From Gracilaria gracilis (lineage: Eukaryota > Rhodophyta > Florideophyceae > Gracilariales > Gracilariaceae), in contig JARGSG010000030.1 in the NCBI GenBank assembly GCA_030374805.1, positions 124,001 through 188,000 on the forward strand: DNA of 64,000 bases, read 5' to 3'. The notes beneath the pieces were generated by a model. It was not told the origin of the DNA and searched no databases. It saw nothing but the letters and a program-made list of their open reading frames with translations. A program made the position numbers and the translations under genes. Shown in pieces: positions 42,461-53,900 of the stretch (the stretch's first letter is position 1; each line of letters opens with the position of its first letter).

Positions 42461-45400
42461 TGGTGTGGGGAAAAAGGTGACTAGTTAGACGCCCTAAATA
42501 GAGCACAAGAGAATAATAGTGGTCCAGAGATGATCTCTCAAGTAGTTTGTACATGGCGCGAAAACAAACACTGCCAGATGATAGTATCTGAGTGGTTGGA
42601 AGGTTTAGCTGGGAGGCTAAACTCCAAGCCAACTACTGACCATTTTGGCCCCTTAAAGTCTTCGCGGTTTTTTGGATACTTGCACGCCCAAACCGCACAC
42701 GCAGAGTATCATGCGTTGTGTCATATTCCTACGCCTTTCAGAAAGAGGTGAACTGGATTTACTGCAGTTCGGACTCTTAGATGCTCCACCATCACTCCCA
42801 TTTCTGGCAATTCCTTTGCAGCACCCTGCGACGGGAGCAACAAGAGAAAGTTTGGATCAGCTTCCCTGCAAGAGTGGTGGAGCGAACCTCCTTTCTTCTG
42901 GGAGACCGGTTGTGGCGGTTTAAGGACGAGGTCTGCCTTCACGACAGCAAAAAAACTGAACTAGGAACCTGAAGTGACCATGAAGGTGTGTAGGGTCTCC
43001 CCAGAGGGTAATCACTACAACGTGTGGGGAGTGGGCGACGAGCTTCCGACAGGAAACAAGAGGGGCACGAAGACCAAACCACTTGACATGAAAAGCAAAA
43101 AGAGGGAAAAGTCACAACAGTAGTGAAACAGATTCGGCAAAGCCGCAATAAACCTTATACAAGGACGACGGCGAAAAAAGTCATTGAATCTCTCAAAATT
43201 GGGTTCGTTTAGGATACACAAGGTAGATTGACCCTCCGAATGCATCGGCCTATCTTTACAAGGATGAGATGAGTAAGAACGAAGGCGAAGAAATCTAGAG
43301 CCAACGCTGGTTTAGGACGCTTAATTCGTCACAGGATTTCGGTGCCCCCGCATTACATGGTGTGTATAAGTCTCTCAAATCTAAGTAAATACTATCTGAT
43401 AAGTATCTAAGATGCCAGAAAGTATGTGCCAACTATTTATTGTAGCCATGCCGCACTTGTCTCAGTCACATTCTTATTGGGCTGCATTGAAAGTGCACGT
43501 TTATAAAATGCTCACCATGTACCACAAAATGGTGGCCAGCAGCCTTTTGGTTGCGGTATTAAGTGAGCAATCACATAAAAGGGCGAACAACGGAGTCCGG
43601 GAGACTACCCTCCTCCGCATTGCGCTAGAAATATAGTTTTTCTAGAGTCTGCAATAAAGACTTTTCTTGCAGAGTTCAGCTCTGCGAAATACTTATAACC
43701 GTATGGCATGCATATGACACAAAGATTCGCTTCATGCCTGCAATAATGGGTGCACAAGTACGGTGATTTATTTCACAGCCGTTCCCAGTGGTTTATGTTT
43801 CTGGTGCTTAGTTTAAGAAGTAGTGGTATGCCGAAGAATGCTTCAAAATCTTTTGTTCTTTTTTTGACGTTTGAAGGTATTATATATTTTACATTTGACC
43901 AATTTAAGTCATTGGAATGAAATTTAGAGTACATCGTAAACCTTGCAATCACACGTGATAATGTGTGGTTTTTGCTGTGTGTATTTGTTCCGTCTTTGTT
44001 TCAATGTTAAAATTTTTTCTCTGAAATACTTCACGGCATTTTTAGTGCATTTGCGTACCTCTTTGAAACATATACTGCAGTTTATTGCGTTTAGAGTGAC
44101 ATCAAAGAAAATAAGAAACCTTCCAATCTACCTTAACATTTCCCTGATGCTCTCAAACTTGATGTTTCTCTTTTACTTAAATAAATACACGAACCTACTC
44201 TGACAACGATTTGAAAGTCCCAGGATATTCACCATTACTCTAAACACAGAAAAATTAAACGTTTTTCATGAATTCTTAGTAGGTCTGTTCGCGAGCGCAA
44301 TGAATATTACTGCACCATCTACACTTTATTAGCATCTTTTCTATTTCCGGGTTCAAAGAAAGAAAGCTTGAGCCTAAGATCAGCATTAGAACGTAAAGCC
44401 ATACTGAAACTAGAATTGGTACCAAAGATATGCATAAGAGAGTATATATATGGCGCTCAAAACAAAGACAACAATTAGGTATCTCCAGATTCTTGAAATA
44501 TACCACTACAAGTGTCTGTCACTGACATCTCTGCATACAATTGAGTGTAAGAGTTACGTACTGTTCTGACAAGTCTTGATGCAAATCACAGTTTGCCAAA
44601 AAGTCGTCTGTCACGTTGTACTGTCGGCTAGAGAAAGACAGTGTTATGCGCCAAAACGATTAACTGATGCTGTTTTGCATTTGCAACTTCTAATTGTGGG
44701 GAAAAAGTTGAATCCAGTATGTTTCCCAAACAACCAGCAACCGACGCATATATGTTTCTTTTTTTTCTTCAAAGCATTAAAGTTTGATTTGTATCAAAAG
44801 ATTTGATAATATAAAATAGAGTAAACATGGGCAAACGTTTTATAATGTAAATTCATGATATTTTAATATGGTAGAGAAACTGTGATATTTGACTACTTTG
44901 AAAAGAATAATATAGTCTTTTTTTCTCTTATCATTTGTTTTGGAGTAGAATCGTATTTTTTTTGGAACCTGTTGTCATTGTTCTCTCTGGTAGAGAAAAG
45001 CAGTGTTGCAAAATGGTTTGAACAATTGAAACCGTATTAAATGCTTTTGGTGGCCCGAAAAATGCAAAACTTTTTCTTATTTAGTAAACATATTATTTGT
45101 AAGAATCTATTGTATTGTTTAGGTATATTTTTGGAGACTTGGTTCCATATTTGTGACCAAAAAGACAATGAAGATGTTTGAAGATTGACTAAGGCAAAAT
45201 TGAGCTGTGTTAATTTTTATAATGCGTAACGTATGTAGTTAACAATGCAAAACAAAAATTTTTAATTGACAGACATTTCATTAAATGCTGGTGTTAATTT
45301 ACAAGAAAGGTGTTTTGAAAAACAAGATTTCAGATGTTAACAGCAGTACAATTGAAGTATCAGTTTTGATTGTAGTTGTAAAATTAGATTGGAATCGTAA

Positions 45401-46859
45401 AATGGGAAAATAAATGTAATGTTTTATACTTGAAATATCATAGATTGTATCATTCTGCATGGTTAGACGCGCTTTGGTTTTGAGTTCGAATCGCAGCAAG
45501 CTTTACTTATTATTATAGCTGTGGCAATGTGCTCATCTAACCTGCCAAAGCCTCGGCGCCGGCGATCCACATTGCAGAGGCATCTGAAGGGCCTTGCATA
45601 AAATAGGGACCACAATAAAATCAACTAAATTTTGCTTCTTATCACAAAACGATCTCAATGTTTCACGGCGCACTTGCGTGCGATAGCCCGGTTGAGGGGC
45701 ACAAGATTAATGATCTGTTGCCAATGTCCCGCACGAACGGCCATTGAATGACCAGTATGTGCTCCATGGGGTTTGGTACTGTAGGTAGATATAAGGCTCA
45801 TCCGCCTTCCCCTTCTGCATTGTTGGCCACGCGTACAATAGAGAGAGCCACACGCTGTGGTGTAAGCACTTGAACGCATTGCAAGTGGTGATGGATCGCG
45901 CTTCGGCTACGACGCGCATGAAACAATTTTCGTCATGATGCTCTCATGGACTCTTTGACGATTGAAGGTACATCGACTGGGTATGCTTCGGCGCACCGAC
46001 CCTACTCTCCAGGCACTCCCTCGCGGATATTATTCCATGCGGGAGGGCCGTTACCGGGCGCGTTTTGAACTTTTGTTGTTGTAGTTAAGTGCGAGCGCGT
46101 AATTCTGTCTATTCATCGTATTGCGTGGGGTTTGCTAACAGCCCCCATTCCTCCATAACCCTGCCTTCAAAGCACACGCGCTCGCCACAAATCTGTAGTC
46201 GCGTTACGTTCGCAGAGCTACTATAATTGTTAATTGTTAAAGCATCCGATGCTCTGCACATTGCAAAACGTTCTACGTGTAGGGGATCGAATACTTTTAC
46301 AACTATACTACTCTCCTCTCGTCAACTTGCTTCGATCCCGACGTAACGCCTCCCCGAAAACCCCTGTCAAATAAATGTCTCAGAGCAGCACAATCCATGC
46401 TTGGGAAAAGTATGGGAAACGAAGGTAGAAAACCCTTCCTATGATCAGGCCGTAGTCTGCTGCTTGCGTGTAATCAGCCCGGGATCATTTACGGAAAGGC
46501 CACCCAGGTCTGCAACGGCGATCGGCAAGCTGACCGACGGCTTGGACAGACGACTTCCCCGGTCGATTGTGACCTTTGTGTTATTTCGCCATCGTGATCT
46601 GTGTGCGTGCGTTTCATTTGCCTCCGCAACGGTCAGGGGTTACTCAAACGCGAGATGCGATTCATTTATGACATGCGACCGAAAACGCATATGAAGGTTT
46701 GCTCTTTTCCCCTTTGAAAAATGTGTGCGTCCGAGAGGGGTTGGGGCCCAGTTGAAATCAGCGTCTACGCGAATACAATTCATATTGGAAATAAGACTGA
46801 AAGCTGCGATGAATTCTGACCCCTTTCCCTTCTCGTAGTATATGTTGGCGCTTTGAGAA
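42461..46859. other. AT-rich unassigned stretch
   Basis: No confident gene. From about 43,640 to 45,540 the DNA is distinctly AT-rich with only short chance frames. Near 45,460-45,495 a B-box-like gagttcgaatc follows a weak A-box-like tggttagacgcg, but the spacing is too short for a tRNA. The end joins copy 2 of the inverted duplication. Confidence 0.45.
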
Positions 46860-48962
46860 CTGGGGATTCATCGAGGAGTTACTACTACGCGAACACGAGT
46901 CATCCAGGATACACGATCAAACAGCGCAGGCGACACGTTCATCTTTTCGAGTTCGTGTAGCAGTAGGTGCATTTCTTCCAGTGCGAGTAGGGCAGGGGGG
47001 ATGGCAAAGATTCGAGAACCCGTGCAGTGTGCACTGGTGCGGCTTTCATGATGATGAGAAACAAATCCCCCTCGAGCATGGCTTAATGTGGGCCAGCGAA
47101 AGCACTGATAAACGAAAGGAATGGAGGACGCTTTTCTGCTTCTTTTGCAATATTTACGCGCACTTCTATTGTTCAGGGGAGGGAGCGCGGGAAGGTTCGC
47201 CAACAGCCATTCGTGTGAAACGTACGCGAGCGAAACGGTCGGGCACTGACTCAGCTTGCAGTACACGCGCAGGAAGGAGACGAACATCCCACGGGTATAT
47301 GGCTGTACCATCTGGTGCTTGGAACATACTGCTATCTGCATCGAACAGTTTTCTTGCCTCTTGTGATGAACTTGGCATAGTTCCACGCGCTCCTCATCGA
47401 TAGAGATGAGGATTGTTTGGATGTTCTCATTAGGCTGATACTAACAAAGGCGTGCTACCACCGTGGTGTACGGCGAGGTATGGTTCAAGTCCGATTGACA
47501 AGAGAGCAAGCAAAAGCAATCGTTGAAAAACTTCATCTTTGACGTTCAAAGCGTTGTTGAATCTTCTGAAACAAACTCTCGTCCGTCAAAAACTGAACGC
47601 CAGACTTGCCGTTTGCGACGCCCTACCGCAAGCAAAATCAGGGTGACGAAATGACCAAACGGTCCTCGCATACCACGGGCACTTACAATGGGTCCTTACG
47701 CCGGGCACTTATCCCTGGCACAGGTCCATTACCCTACACTGGCGCTTTTTCCAACGCCGCACCGCACCGCTCATGCATTCGTCTACCTGGCGTTCCAACG
47801 GGAGTTCCACCAGCCGTTGCATCATAAATTCCACCAGAAACAGGTCGTTGAGGCGGTACTGCGCAAACTTGAACGGGAAACAACCAACCGCGTGACTCGA
47901 GAACTGTAAACATTCGGTATATTCCAAACCTAAACGAAGTGCAGCCCGCGAACTCGGCACATTCAGGACTGACTTGTCAGTACCTCCTTGCGAAGTCATG
48001 TAGCCATATCTTACGTGACTTGTCTCTGATGTGCCATGGCTATTGCCATGAGCAAAGGTGGGGTTGAGGCGTGGTGGTGGGGAAAAAACTTACAAAGGGC
48101 TAAGCGCTCCGTGAGAACGTGACTTCGGTGTACAGTCGCTTCCAGCGCTTCTGCCCCGACTGCCTACCTCTCTGAGGCTGCTTTATTCCCCGAATGCTTC
48201 TTGCGAAGCCCCATCTACTGATTTTGTCAGGATATGTATGTGAGTTGTGCTCACTGTGAACGCCATGGTTTGAATGTGGGGCCTCGGCCACTTCGATTCG
48301 CTACATGCTGCCACGTTCGATTTACTTGAGCCTCCACACTCAGTAGCTCACCACGTCGGTGGTCTTGTGACCAAGCTCCATGGAGGCTAGGGTACTGAAG
48401 GCTTGATGCGGCGCTGGGTTGGGGTTATTGAACGCCGCCTTCCCTCGCGGTGGGGCGCTTGCGTTCCCGTATGGCTATGTTCCAAGCCCGAGCTCTATCT
48501 AAACCGGATCATAAGCGCTAGCCCACCCCAGCACCCCCCCGCCCACCCGCCCGTTCTCCCCTTTCCTCCTCCCTTCCCCTACCGGCCCTTTCCGAGTATC
48601 ACAAGTTATCATAGTAATCCGATTACGTCGATCGGGATTATGGAGTCCAGGTATGCCGTGATCCCCCCAAACTCTTCGCGGGTCATACCTGAACGAGCAT
48701 CCCCGCCGTTTGCTTCCGATCCCCATGGCGTGGCAATGGCGGCCAGTATCCAGCGTCCCACGACCGCGAAAGACTCCCGTCTGTGCGGAGTATTGTGATG
48801 GGTACCTCTTTGGCTGAGGCTACCTCCAACGCGATACAACTACCGCCTCCTCGCCCTGTACCTTATCAAAATGCCGTCGAGGTTTTGCCGCGAAAGACTC
48901 CCATCCATCCGGAGCATTGCAATGGGTAACCTCTTTGGCCGAGACTACCTCCAGTGCGACAC
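46860..48962. repeat. Inverted segmental duplication, copy 2
   Basis: Reverse-orientation partner of 34316-36420. It ends just after the point where the zinc-finger coding similarity stops (gaggttttgccg). A short ~75-bp piece of the zinc-finger 5' end is further duplicated in tandem here (48766-48840 and 48892-48962). Confidence 0.75.
48640..48962 (+). pseudogene. Truncated copy of the zinc-finger gene 5' end
   Basis: ATG 48640 gives MESRYAVIPPNSSRVIPERA, nearly the start of the protein at 34557. It then shifts frame after about 35 codons and resumes as 'MGTSLAEATSNAIQLPPPRP'. No fingers are present. It is preceded by a C/T-rich leader like the parent gene. Confidence 0.75.
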
Positions 48963-49632
48963 AATTGTTGAAATATCTCTAGCTAGAAGACAACTAAATA
49001 CTTCATGAAGCCTAGAAAGAAGTAGAATGTACTAAAAGTGCTAGAAGTAGGTTGGTACAATCTAGTAAAAGTAAGTTATGGATACTAGAAGCCTGTAGAA
49101 CAGTTTGAAAGCACTATAAACAGTAGTACACCAGTACGTCTGTGTATCACATGCAGTGTGTATGTTTCGAAAGCGGGACGTCGTAGAAATATGTTCATAA
49201 CATAGGGTTTCCGAGGTGGGTTTGTATATACGGGGAATTGTGAGGCACACTGGCTTTCAGTGCTTTGGAACGGTAACGCGTACGGCATTGCAGGCTGCGG
49301 AAGCAACTCATGGACGTTTGATGGCCTCGCGACGGAATGGATGGTGAACGGGCTGCAGCCAATGGTGTTGAGATGATGGCGTATGGTGAGATGGGCTTGG
49401 TGACTGTTCAATGGAACAAGAGCTACCGAGGTGGTACCTTCGAAGGTAGGTGTTGCGATAGCTGTGTGGTAAATCCTAAGAGCTGTCATGGGAAGGCGGA
49501 AAGATGAGGTGAATTGTGCATGTGCGCGCAGCGGTGCAAACAGCAACGGTAGTTGAGCGCCAATGCGCAGCCGCTGACGAGGCTTCGCGAATTTGGCGGC
49601 GCCTGCAGAAAACGCAAATAATTTTAGCACAA

Positions 49633-49666
49633 GTTGCATTTCGTGGCGCCGCACGCGAAATGCAAC
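49633..49666. promoter_or_regulatory. 11-bp perfect inverted repeat upstream of PCF11
   Basis: gttgcatttcg, 12 nt, cgaaatgcaac, about 300 bp before the PCF11 ATG. The symmetric structure could bind a dimeric regulator or form a hairpin. Function is inferred only from position. The 48963-49632 interval before it contains no recognisable gene. Confidence 0.35.
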
Positions 49667-49784
49667 GTCTCCCAAAAATATTTCCGTTTTCAGCCGCCAG
49701 TTTTGCTTGCCAGCGGAGGACAGACTGTTGGCGGGCGCACCACTCGCAGTGGCCTTGAAAAGCCACAACAAGCTCCACCTCTCC

Positions 49785-49955
49785 GCTCCGCCCCCCCCCC
49801 CCCCCCAACTCTCCCTCCCCCCGCGGCTTCACCCCCTTCTCCCCCGCCCTCTCCCCCAACTGTGCGCCTCGCTTTCGCCGCCTTCTTGGACTCCCCCCCT
49901 CCTCCCCTCACACCCTTTCTCCCCCCCCTCCTTCCCCCTTTACCGCCCGTCAACC
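49785..49955 (+). promoter_or_regulatory. Polypyrimidine leader of PCF11
   Basis: C/T-rich sequence on the coding strand, with a run of about 15 C at 49791-49806, extends to within 10 bases of the ATG. It resembles the leaders at 34558-34680 and 56636-56665. Confidence 0.45.
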
Positions 49956-49963
49956 CCACCGCC

Positions 49964-52537
49964 ATGTTCCACCAGTCCAACTTCGTTGCCAACGCCGCGC
50001 CCCAGCCGCCCGCCGCCCGGCCACCGCCGCCCCGCCCTCCCCTCGATCTTTCCTCCATTCCCCCTCAACTACAGGCAGCTGCTCTCGAGTACGACGCCTT
50101 CCTAAATGACCTCACTTGGAACTCCAAACAGGTCATCAACCAGCTCACCACCATCGCTGCCGAGAATATTCCTGCTGCCGATGCCATTAGTTCCGTTATC
50201 GAGCAGCGCATTTTCAACGCCCCCCCGCAGACCAAGCTTCCATACCTCTACCTAATGGATTCTATTGTGAAGAACGTCGGCAGAAGGTATCTCTCGCGTT
50301 TCGCAGAGAATCTCTTTCACACCTTCACGAATTCCTACGCCGTCGCCTCCTCTTCCATGCGCATGTCCCTGCGTAGAATGCTCAGCACCTGGCCGGACAT
50401 CTATGGCTTCGAGCTCGTCAACGCCATGACAACAAGAGCCGATCAGTGCGATGCCACCCCGTACGCCCCTATGCACGCGCCCCCTCCACCTGCGGTGCGC
50501 ATGCCCGCACAACAACCGGCGCAGTACTATGCGCCGCAGCAGCCGCGCATGCACATGCCGCATCACGCCCCGGAACCGCGTGCGCAACCACCGATTCCTT
50601 CACTGCGATCTCAGCCCGTTCGACCGCCAGCTGCTTCTACTCCTCAGTTGCCTCATGGTGCAGGAAGAGGCTTACCGATGCGCCCCGCGTTGCATTCGAA
50701 TGGTGCGCCCCCGCCAGCTCTACCGCCACCGCCGCAGGAGTTTGTGGAGTTGGAAACGATGATGACACAGGTAATTAGAAATGCTAGCATGGGAACTCTC
50801 CCATCAAACCACCAGTTGTTTACTCTCAACAGGATGATTACCACACAGCTCCAATCCTCTGCCACCCATCTACAGCGAAGCGCCTTAATGCGTTACCAGC
50901 AACAGCTGCGCGAAATCTCTTCCGCCCCTCGTCACCGCGCTGCGCCTGCTCCCAAAACTTCTCACATCAGCGCCCCTCCTCCCGCGCCCCCCTCTACTTC
51001 GCAAGTCCCGGGTCCGCACGTCTCTGCCACCCTTACCAATTTGCTCCGCGCAATGCCCCCAGGGCTGCTCCACACAGTGCAGTCTGTAGCACATTCGTCT
51101 CACCCTCTTCCTCCTGCCAGTATCGGCAGTCTTCCTTCCCCAGCGGCTATGGCCCGACCTTCGCGGGTGCCTCGACGCCTCCCCGACGCCGTTGGCCCGT
51201 CGTATTCCGCGCCTTCTTCTTCCACTGTGCTAACTTTTGCCGAACTGAAGGGCATGTCTCATCACGCGGGCGTTCGATCATTATACACCGACTTGCCGTA
51301 TCTTTCCAAGAGCGACGGCATGCGATTCGCCACCAAGGAAGCGTTGCGGGAACATCTTGATTGGCTTTTCCGACAGAATCGTCGCAAGAGGGGAACGAAG
51401 GAACAGGTGGTTGTGGGTGGTCAATCTCGGGGTTGGTTTGACACACTGGACGTCTTCCTTGGGAACGTTGATCCTAACGCAAAACCAACGAACCCTTCTG
51501 TAAATAAGAAAACTGTAGCAGACGAAAACGACGATAGAACCGTGTCTGTTGTTGAATCCATGTCTGATAACGACATATGCGCCGCTTGCCATGAGGCGTT
51601 TGAAACCTTTTGGGATGACGACAAACACGCTTGGATGTTGCGTGACTGCACAAAAACTGACGACGACGAGCTGTACCACGTAAAGTGCATGCAATACGCA
51701 GCTCTTGCTGCTGATGAGGCTGCTGATGAGGCTGCTGATGAGGCTGCTGATGAGGCTGCTGATGAGGCTGCTGGTGAGGCTGCTGATGTGCCGGCTCCCC
51801 AGCAGCCGGAGGAAGAAAAGCCGAAGCTTGAGAATGGGAATTTAGACGCGGCGCTAACAACTACGAACAACAACAACAACAACAACAACGACAACAAGCC
51901 ATTGGAAACTCAACAAACTAACACTAACTCTGAAACACCACCGGAGCCATCGACGACAGCTACTGAAATTTCAGCACCCGCTGCAACGACCAAAGAAGAA
52001 CCGCTGCCAGCTGTTCACACTCCCTATAATGAAGGCATGGTGTCTCAGATAAGCATACCGAAAACTGAACCCAACATGACTTCAGTTGACGATCAAGGGC
52101 TTAACCATCTACGCACGGCGGCCCATGTCATGCCGCATAAACAAGAACCGCTCATGTCTGCACCCGGTGATGTAATCAACATTTGTGCTAGTCCTATGCA
52201 GGGGTTGACCATGGTTTCTCCAGGCAATGTGGCCGCGTCGGATGTGCAAGGGAAGGTCATCATCTCCAAGGTACCAAAGTGGCTTGCGGCAACAACTGGC
52301 ATAAAGGTTATGCACTTGGAGCCGGCAAGGAAAGAAGAAGCTAGATTCGCTTCGACATCACCACCGTCTGGTCAAAAGAGAAGGAGATCAGAAGTGGAGG
52401 GCGCTAGACTTGAGCTCGACAATGCGAATGTTAACAGCATGGCTGCCCTCACACCGCCATCGCTGGCGACTAATGAAGAAGACGTTGAGCCTGAGCGCAA
52501 GCGTCAGAAAGAATGTAGTGCACAGACAAATACATGA
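49964..52537 (+). CDS. PCF11: Pcf11-like pre-mRNA cleavage factor (CID protein)
   Basis: 857 residues from ATG 49964 (context ccgccATGttc); the frame is open upstream but that part is the pyrimidine leader. Residues ~40-155 form a CTD-interacting domain (YDAFLNDLTWNSKQVINQLT...LPYLYLMDSIVKNVG..Y). Pro-rich sequence follows. A conserved Pcf11 block (RFATKEALREHLDWLFRQN...SRGWF) lies near residue 455. A zinc-binding module (CAACHEAFETFWDD...W...YHVKC) lies near 539-575. Just after it, a 12-bp tandem repeat encodes Ala-Ala-Asp-Glu units (51706-51790) and an AAC run encodes Asn. Pcf11 links RNA polymerase II CTD to 3'-end cleavage and termination. No intron. Confidence 0.85.
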   Translation: MFHQSNFVANAAPQPPAARPPPPRPPLDLSSIPPQLQAAALEYDAFLNDLTWNSKQVINQLTTIAAENIPAADAISSVIEQRIFNAPPQTKLPYLYLMDSIVKNVGRRYLSRFAENLFHTFTNSYAVASSSMRMSLRRMLSTWPDIYGFELVNAMTTRADQCDATPYAPMHAPPPPAVRMPAQQPAQYYAPQQPRMHMPHHAPEPRAQPPIPSLRSQPVRPPAASTPQLPHGAGRGLPMRPALHSNGAPPPALPPPPQEFVELETMMTQVIRNASMGTLPSNHQLFTLNRMITTQLQSSATHLQRSALMRYQQQLREISSAPRHRAAPAPKTSHISAPPPAPPSTSQVPGPHVSATLTNLLRAMPPGLLHTVQSVAHSSHPLPPASIGSLPSPAAMARPSRVPRRLPDAVGPSYSAPSSSTVLTFAELKGMSHHAGVRSLYTDLPYLSKSDGMRFATKEALREHLDWLFRQNRRKRGTKEQVVVGGQSRGWFDTLDVFLGNVDPNAKPTNPSVNKKTVADENDDRTVSVVESMSDNDICAACHEAFETFWDDDKHAWMLRDCTKTDDDELYHVKCMQYAALAADEAADEAADEAADEAADEAAGEAADVPAPQQPEEEKPKLENGNLDAALTTTNNNNNNNNDNKPLETQQTNTNSETPPEPSTTATEISAPAATTKEEPLPAVHTPYNEGMVSQISIPKTEPNMTSVDDQGLNHLRTAAHVMPHKQEPLMSAPGDVINICASPMQGLTMVSPGNVAASDVQGKVIISKVPKWLAATTGIKVMHLEPARKEEARFASTSPPSGQKRRRSEVEGARLELDNANVNSMAALTPPSLATNEEDVEPERKRQKECSAQTNT

Positions 52538-53172
52538 CGCTGTGAGAAAGGTGTGTATCGATGTGGAGGCGGTCCATCATGGTCAATTTGAAAACATTTG
52601 AAGGAGGAAGCCTGTTTGGTGGCATGGAAAGTAAACCATACCGGGCTGCCGCTGGCTGTTCCGCAGCGACGGGAGAATGCAGCTTGGCATTTTATGAGTG
52701 AGCAATTGGAATGCTCAATTCATCAACAATGGATGCAGGCGCCATCTGAGGGTTTGGGTTTGTTTTTCCTTTTTTTGTGTTGTTGGTCAGAAACAGATGA
52801 CATGGTCGAAGTTGGACAGTGGTATCTATGGGGGTAGGATGTAAGGATTTTGAGGTGGTATCGCATTTGTGGGATGTTGATGGCGGAGAGTGGAAGGGGT
52901 CATGAACAACAAGTGCGCCACTTCACAGGGTGCTATTGGAAGAAGAAAGTGTTGCAAGTGAAGGAATGAGGTGAAGGATGCGAACAAAAGTGGTCTGGCT
53001 ATGTTTTCAAGCGTGGACAAGACCGAGAAGCTTTTTTTTTTTTTTCGCCAGCATAACTTGGTAAACTTTGTAAATTAACATCTGTACCGTTGGTGTGAAA
53101 CAAGCCGAAAGATAGTGCCGAAGCGCATTGTGTTGTTCTAAAAAGGACAGGATTGTGTGCGAAAGACGGTAT
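52538..53172. other. Convergent intergenic spacer PCF11 / SPT small subunit
   Basis: No gene seen. A run of about 14 T at 53032-53045 lies downstream of the small-subunit stop. Both flanking genes should terminate here. Confidence 0.5.
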
Positions 53173-53554
53173 CTACATGTACGAAATTGCGAGTCTTTCG
53201 AAGAGCGGATGGAGCGCAGCGTAATAAAGGCCGTATACGATGTACGCAAGAATGGCAATAACGATGATGTTGAAGAGTGCTCGTTCCCACGGTTGTAGCA
53301 TATAAAGTGCTGTGCTAAGATTGTACCGATAGATCCTGGTGGAAGGGCGTTGAGAATAATGAGGAACAATCACATGTAAGATTGGGTGCGAACAAGGTAC
53401 CGATTTGAGTTGTTATCGAGGGGGTTGGTACTTACCATAAATTGAGGGACTGCTTCAACGTACGGGTCGATGGCGGTGGAAGAGTTGCGGGAGCAGTGCC
53501 ATATGTGTGGTGTAGGCTTGATGACGGCGCGACTACGGTGGCTTGTCGAGTCAT
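53173..53554 (-). CDS. SPTSS: Serine palmitoyltransferase small subunit (ssSPT-like), two exons
   Basis: Exon 1 is 53554-53436 and exon 2 is 53335-53173, giving 93 residues. The intron has GTAAGT...CAG borders and splicing creates a Trp codon (LNL-W-IYRYNLSTALYML). The family core 'YMLQPWERALFNIIVIAILAYIVYG' matches the ssSPT pattern (YMLEPWER followed by a membrane segment). The residues before the core (exon 1) are polar and Ser/Pro/Thr-rich. The protein should activate serine palmitoyltransferase, the first step of sphingolipid synthesis, in the ER membrane. It shares a 346-bp divergent upstream region with the gene at 53901. Confidence 0.8.
53336..53435 (-). other. 100-bp spliceosomal intron
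   Basis: GTAAGT at the 5' end and CCACCAG at the 3' end on the - strand. Removal joins the conserved ssSPT core to an ATG-initiated exon in frame. It is the only clear intron found in the window. Confidence 0.75.
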
Positions 53555-53616
53555 GATGAAACGGGAGGCAGCGCCAAACAGGCAATAGGCGTGAACACAG
53601 CACTGAAAGTGGTGTG

Positions 53617-53655
53617 GAAGAAGAAGAAGAAGAAGAAGAAGAAGAAGAAGAAGAC
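53617..53655 (+). repeat. GAA microsatellite in a divergent promoter
   Basis: About 13 GAA units lie between the SPT small subunit (-) and the VMA12-like gene (+). Confidence 0.9.
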
Positions 53656-53900
53656 AGACAAGGGTGGTTTACGCGGGGAACGGCGCCAAGAGTGCGAAGC
53701 GGTGCAGGAAGTTATGGTTATTATATGTTATGGGGCGTTTTTGAGCATTGCATTGCTGGCACTGTTGTGCGAGTGTTTGAAGATTCTCAGGCGGCTCGCT
53801 GCTGCTGTTTGTTGTGGTTTTGCAAGTGTCAACAAGTTCTTTACCAGCGGAAAGGTTATCCATATCGTGCAAAGTGGGTGAGAGTGGGCAGATCAAGATC

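Noticed and set aside
45455..45500. tRNA-like or SINE head with A- and B-box-like words
   Set aside because: Box spacing is ~20 nt, too short, and the T-arm stem does not pair.
49085..49771. 228-codon - strand ORF overlapping the PCF11 upstream region
   Set aside because: No ATG near its start, no domain, and it overlaps the pyrimidine leader and an inverted repeat; likely chance.
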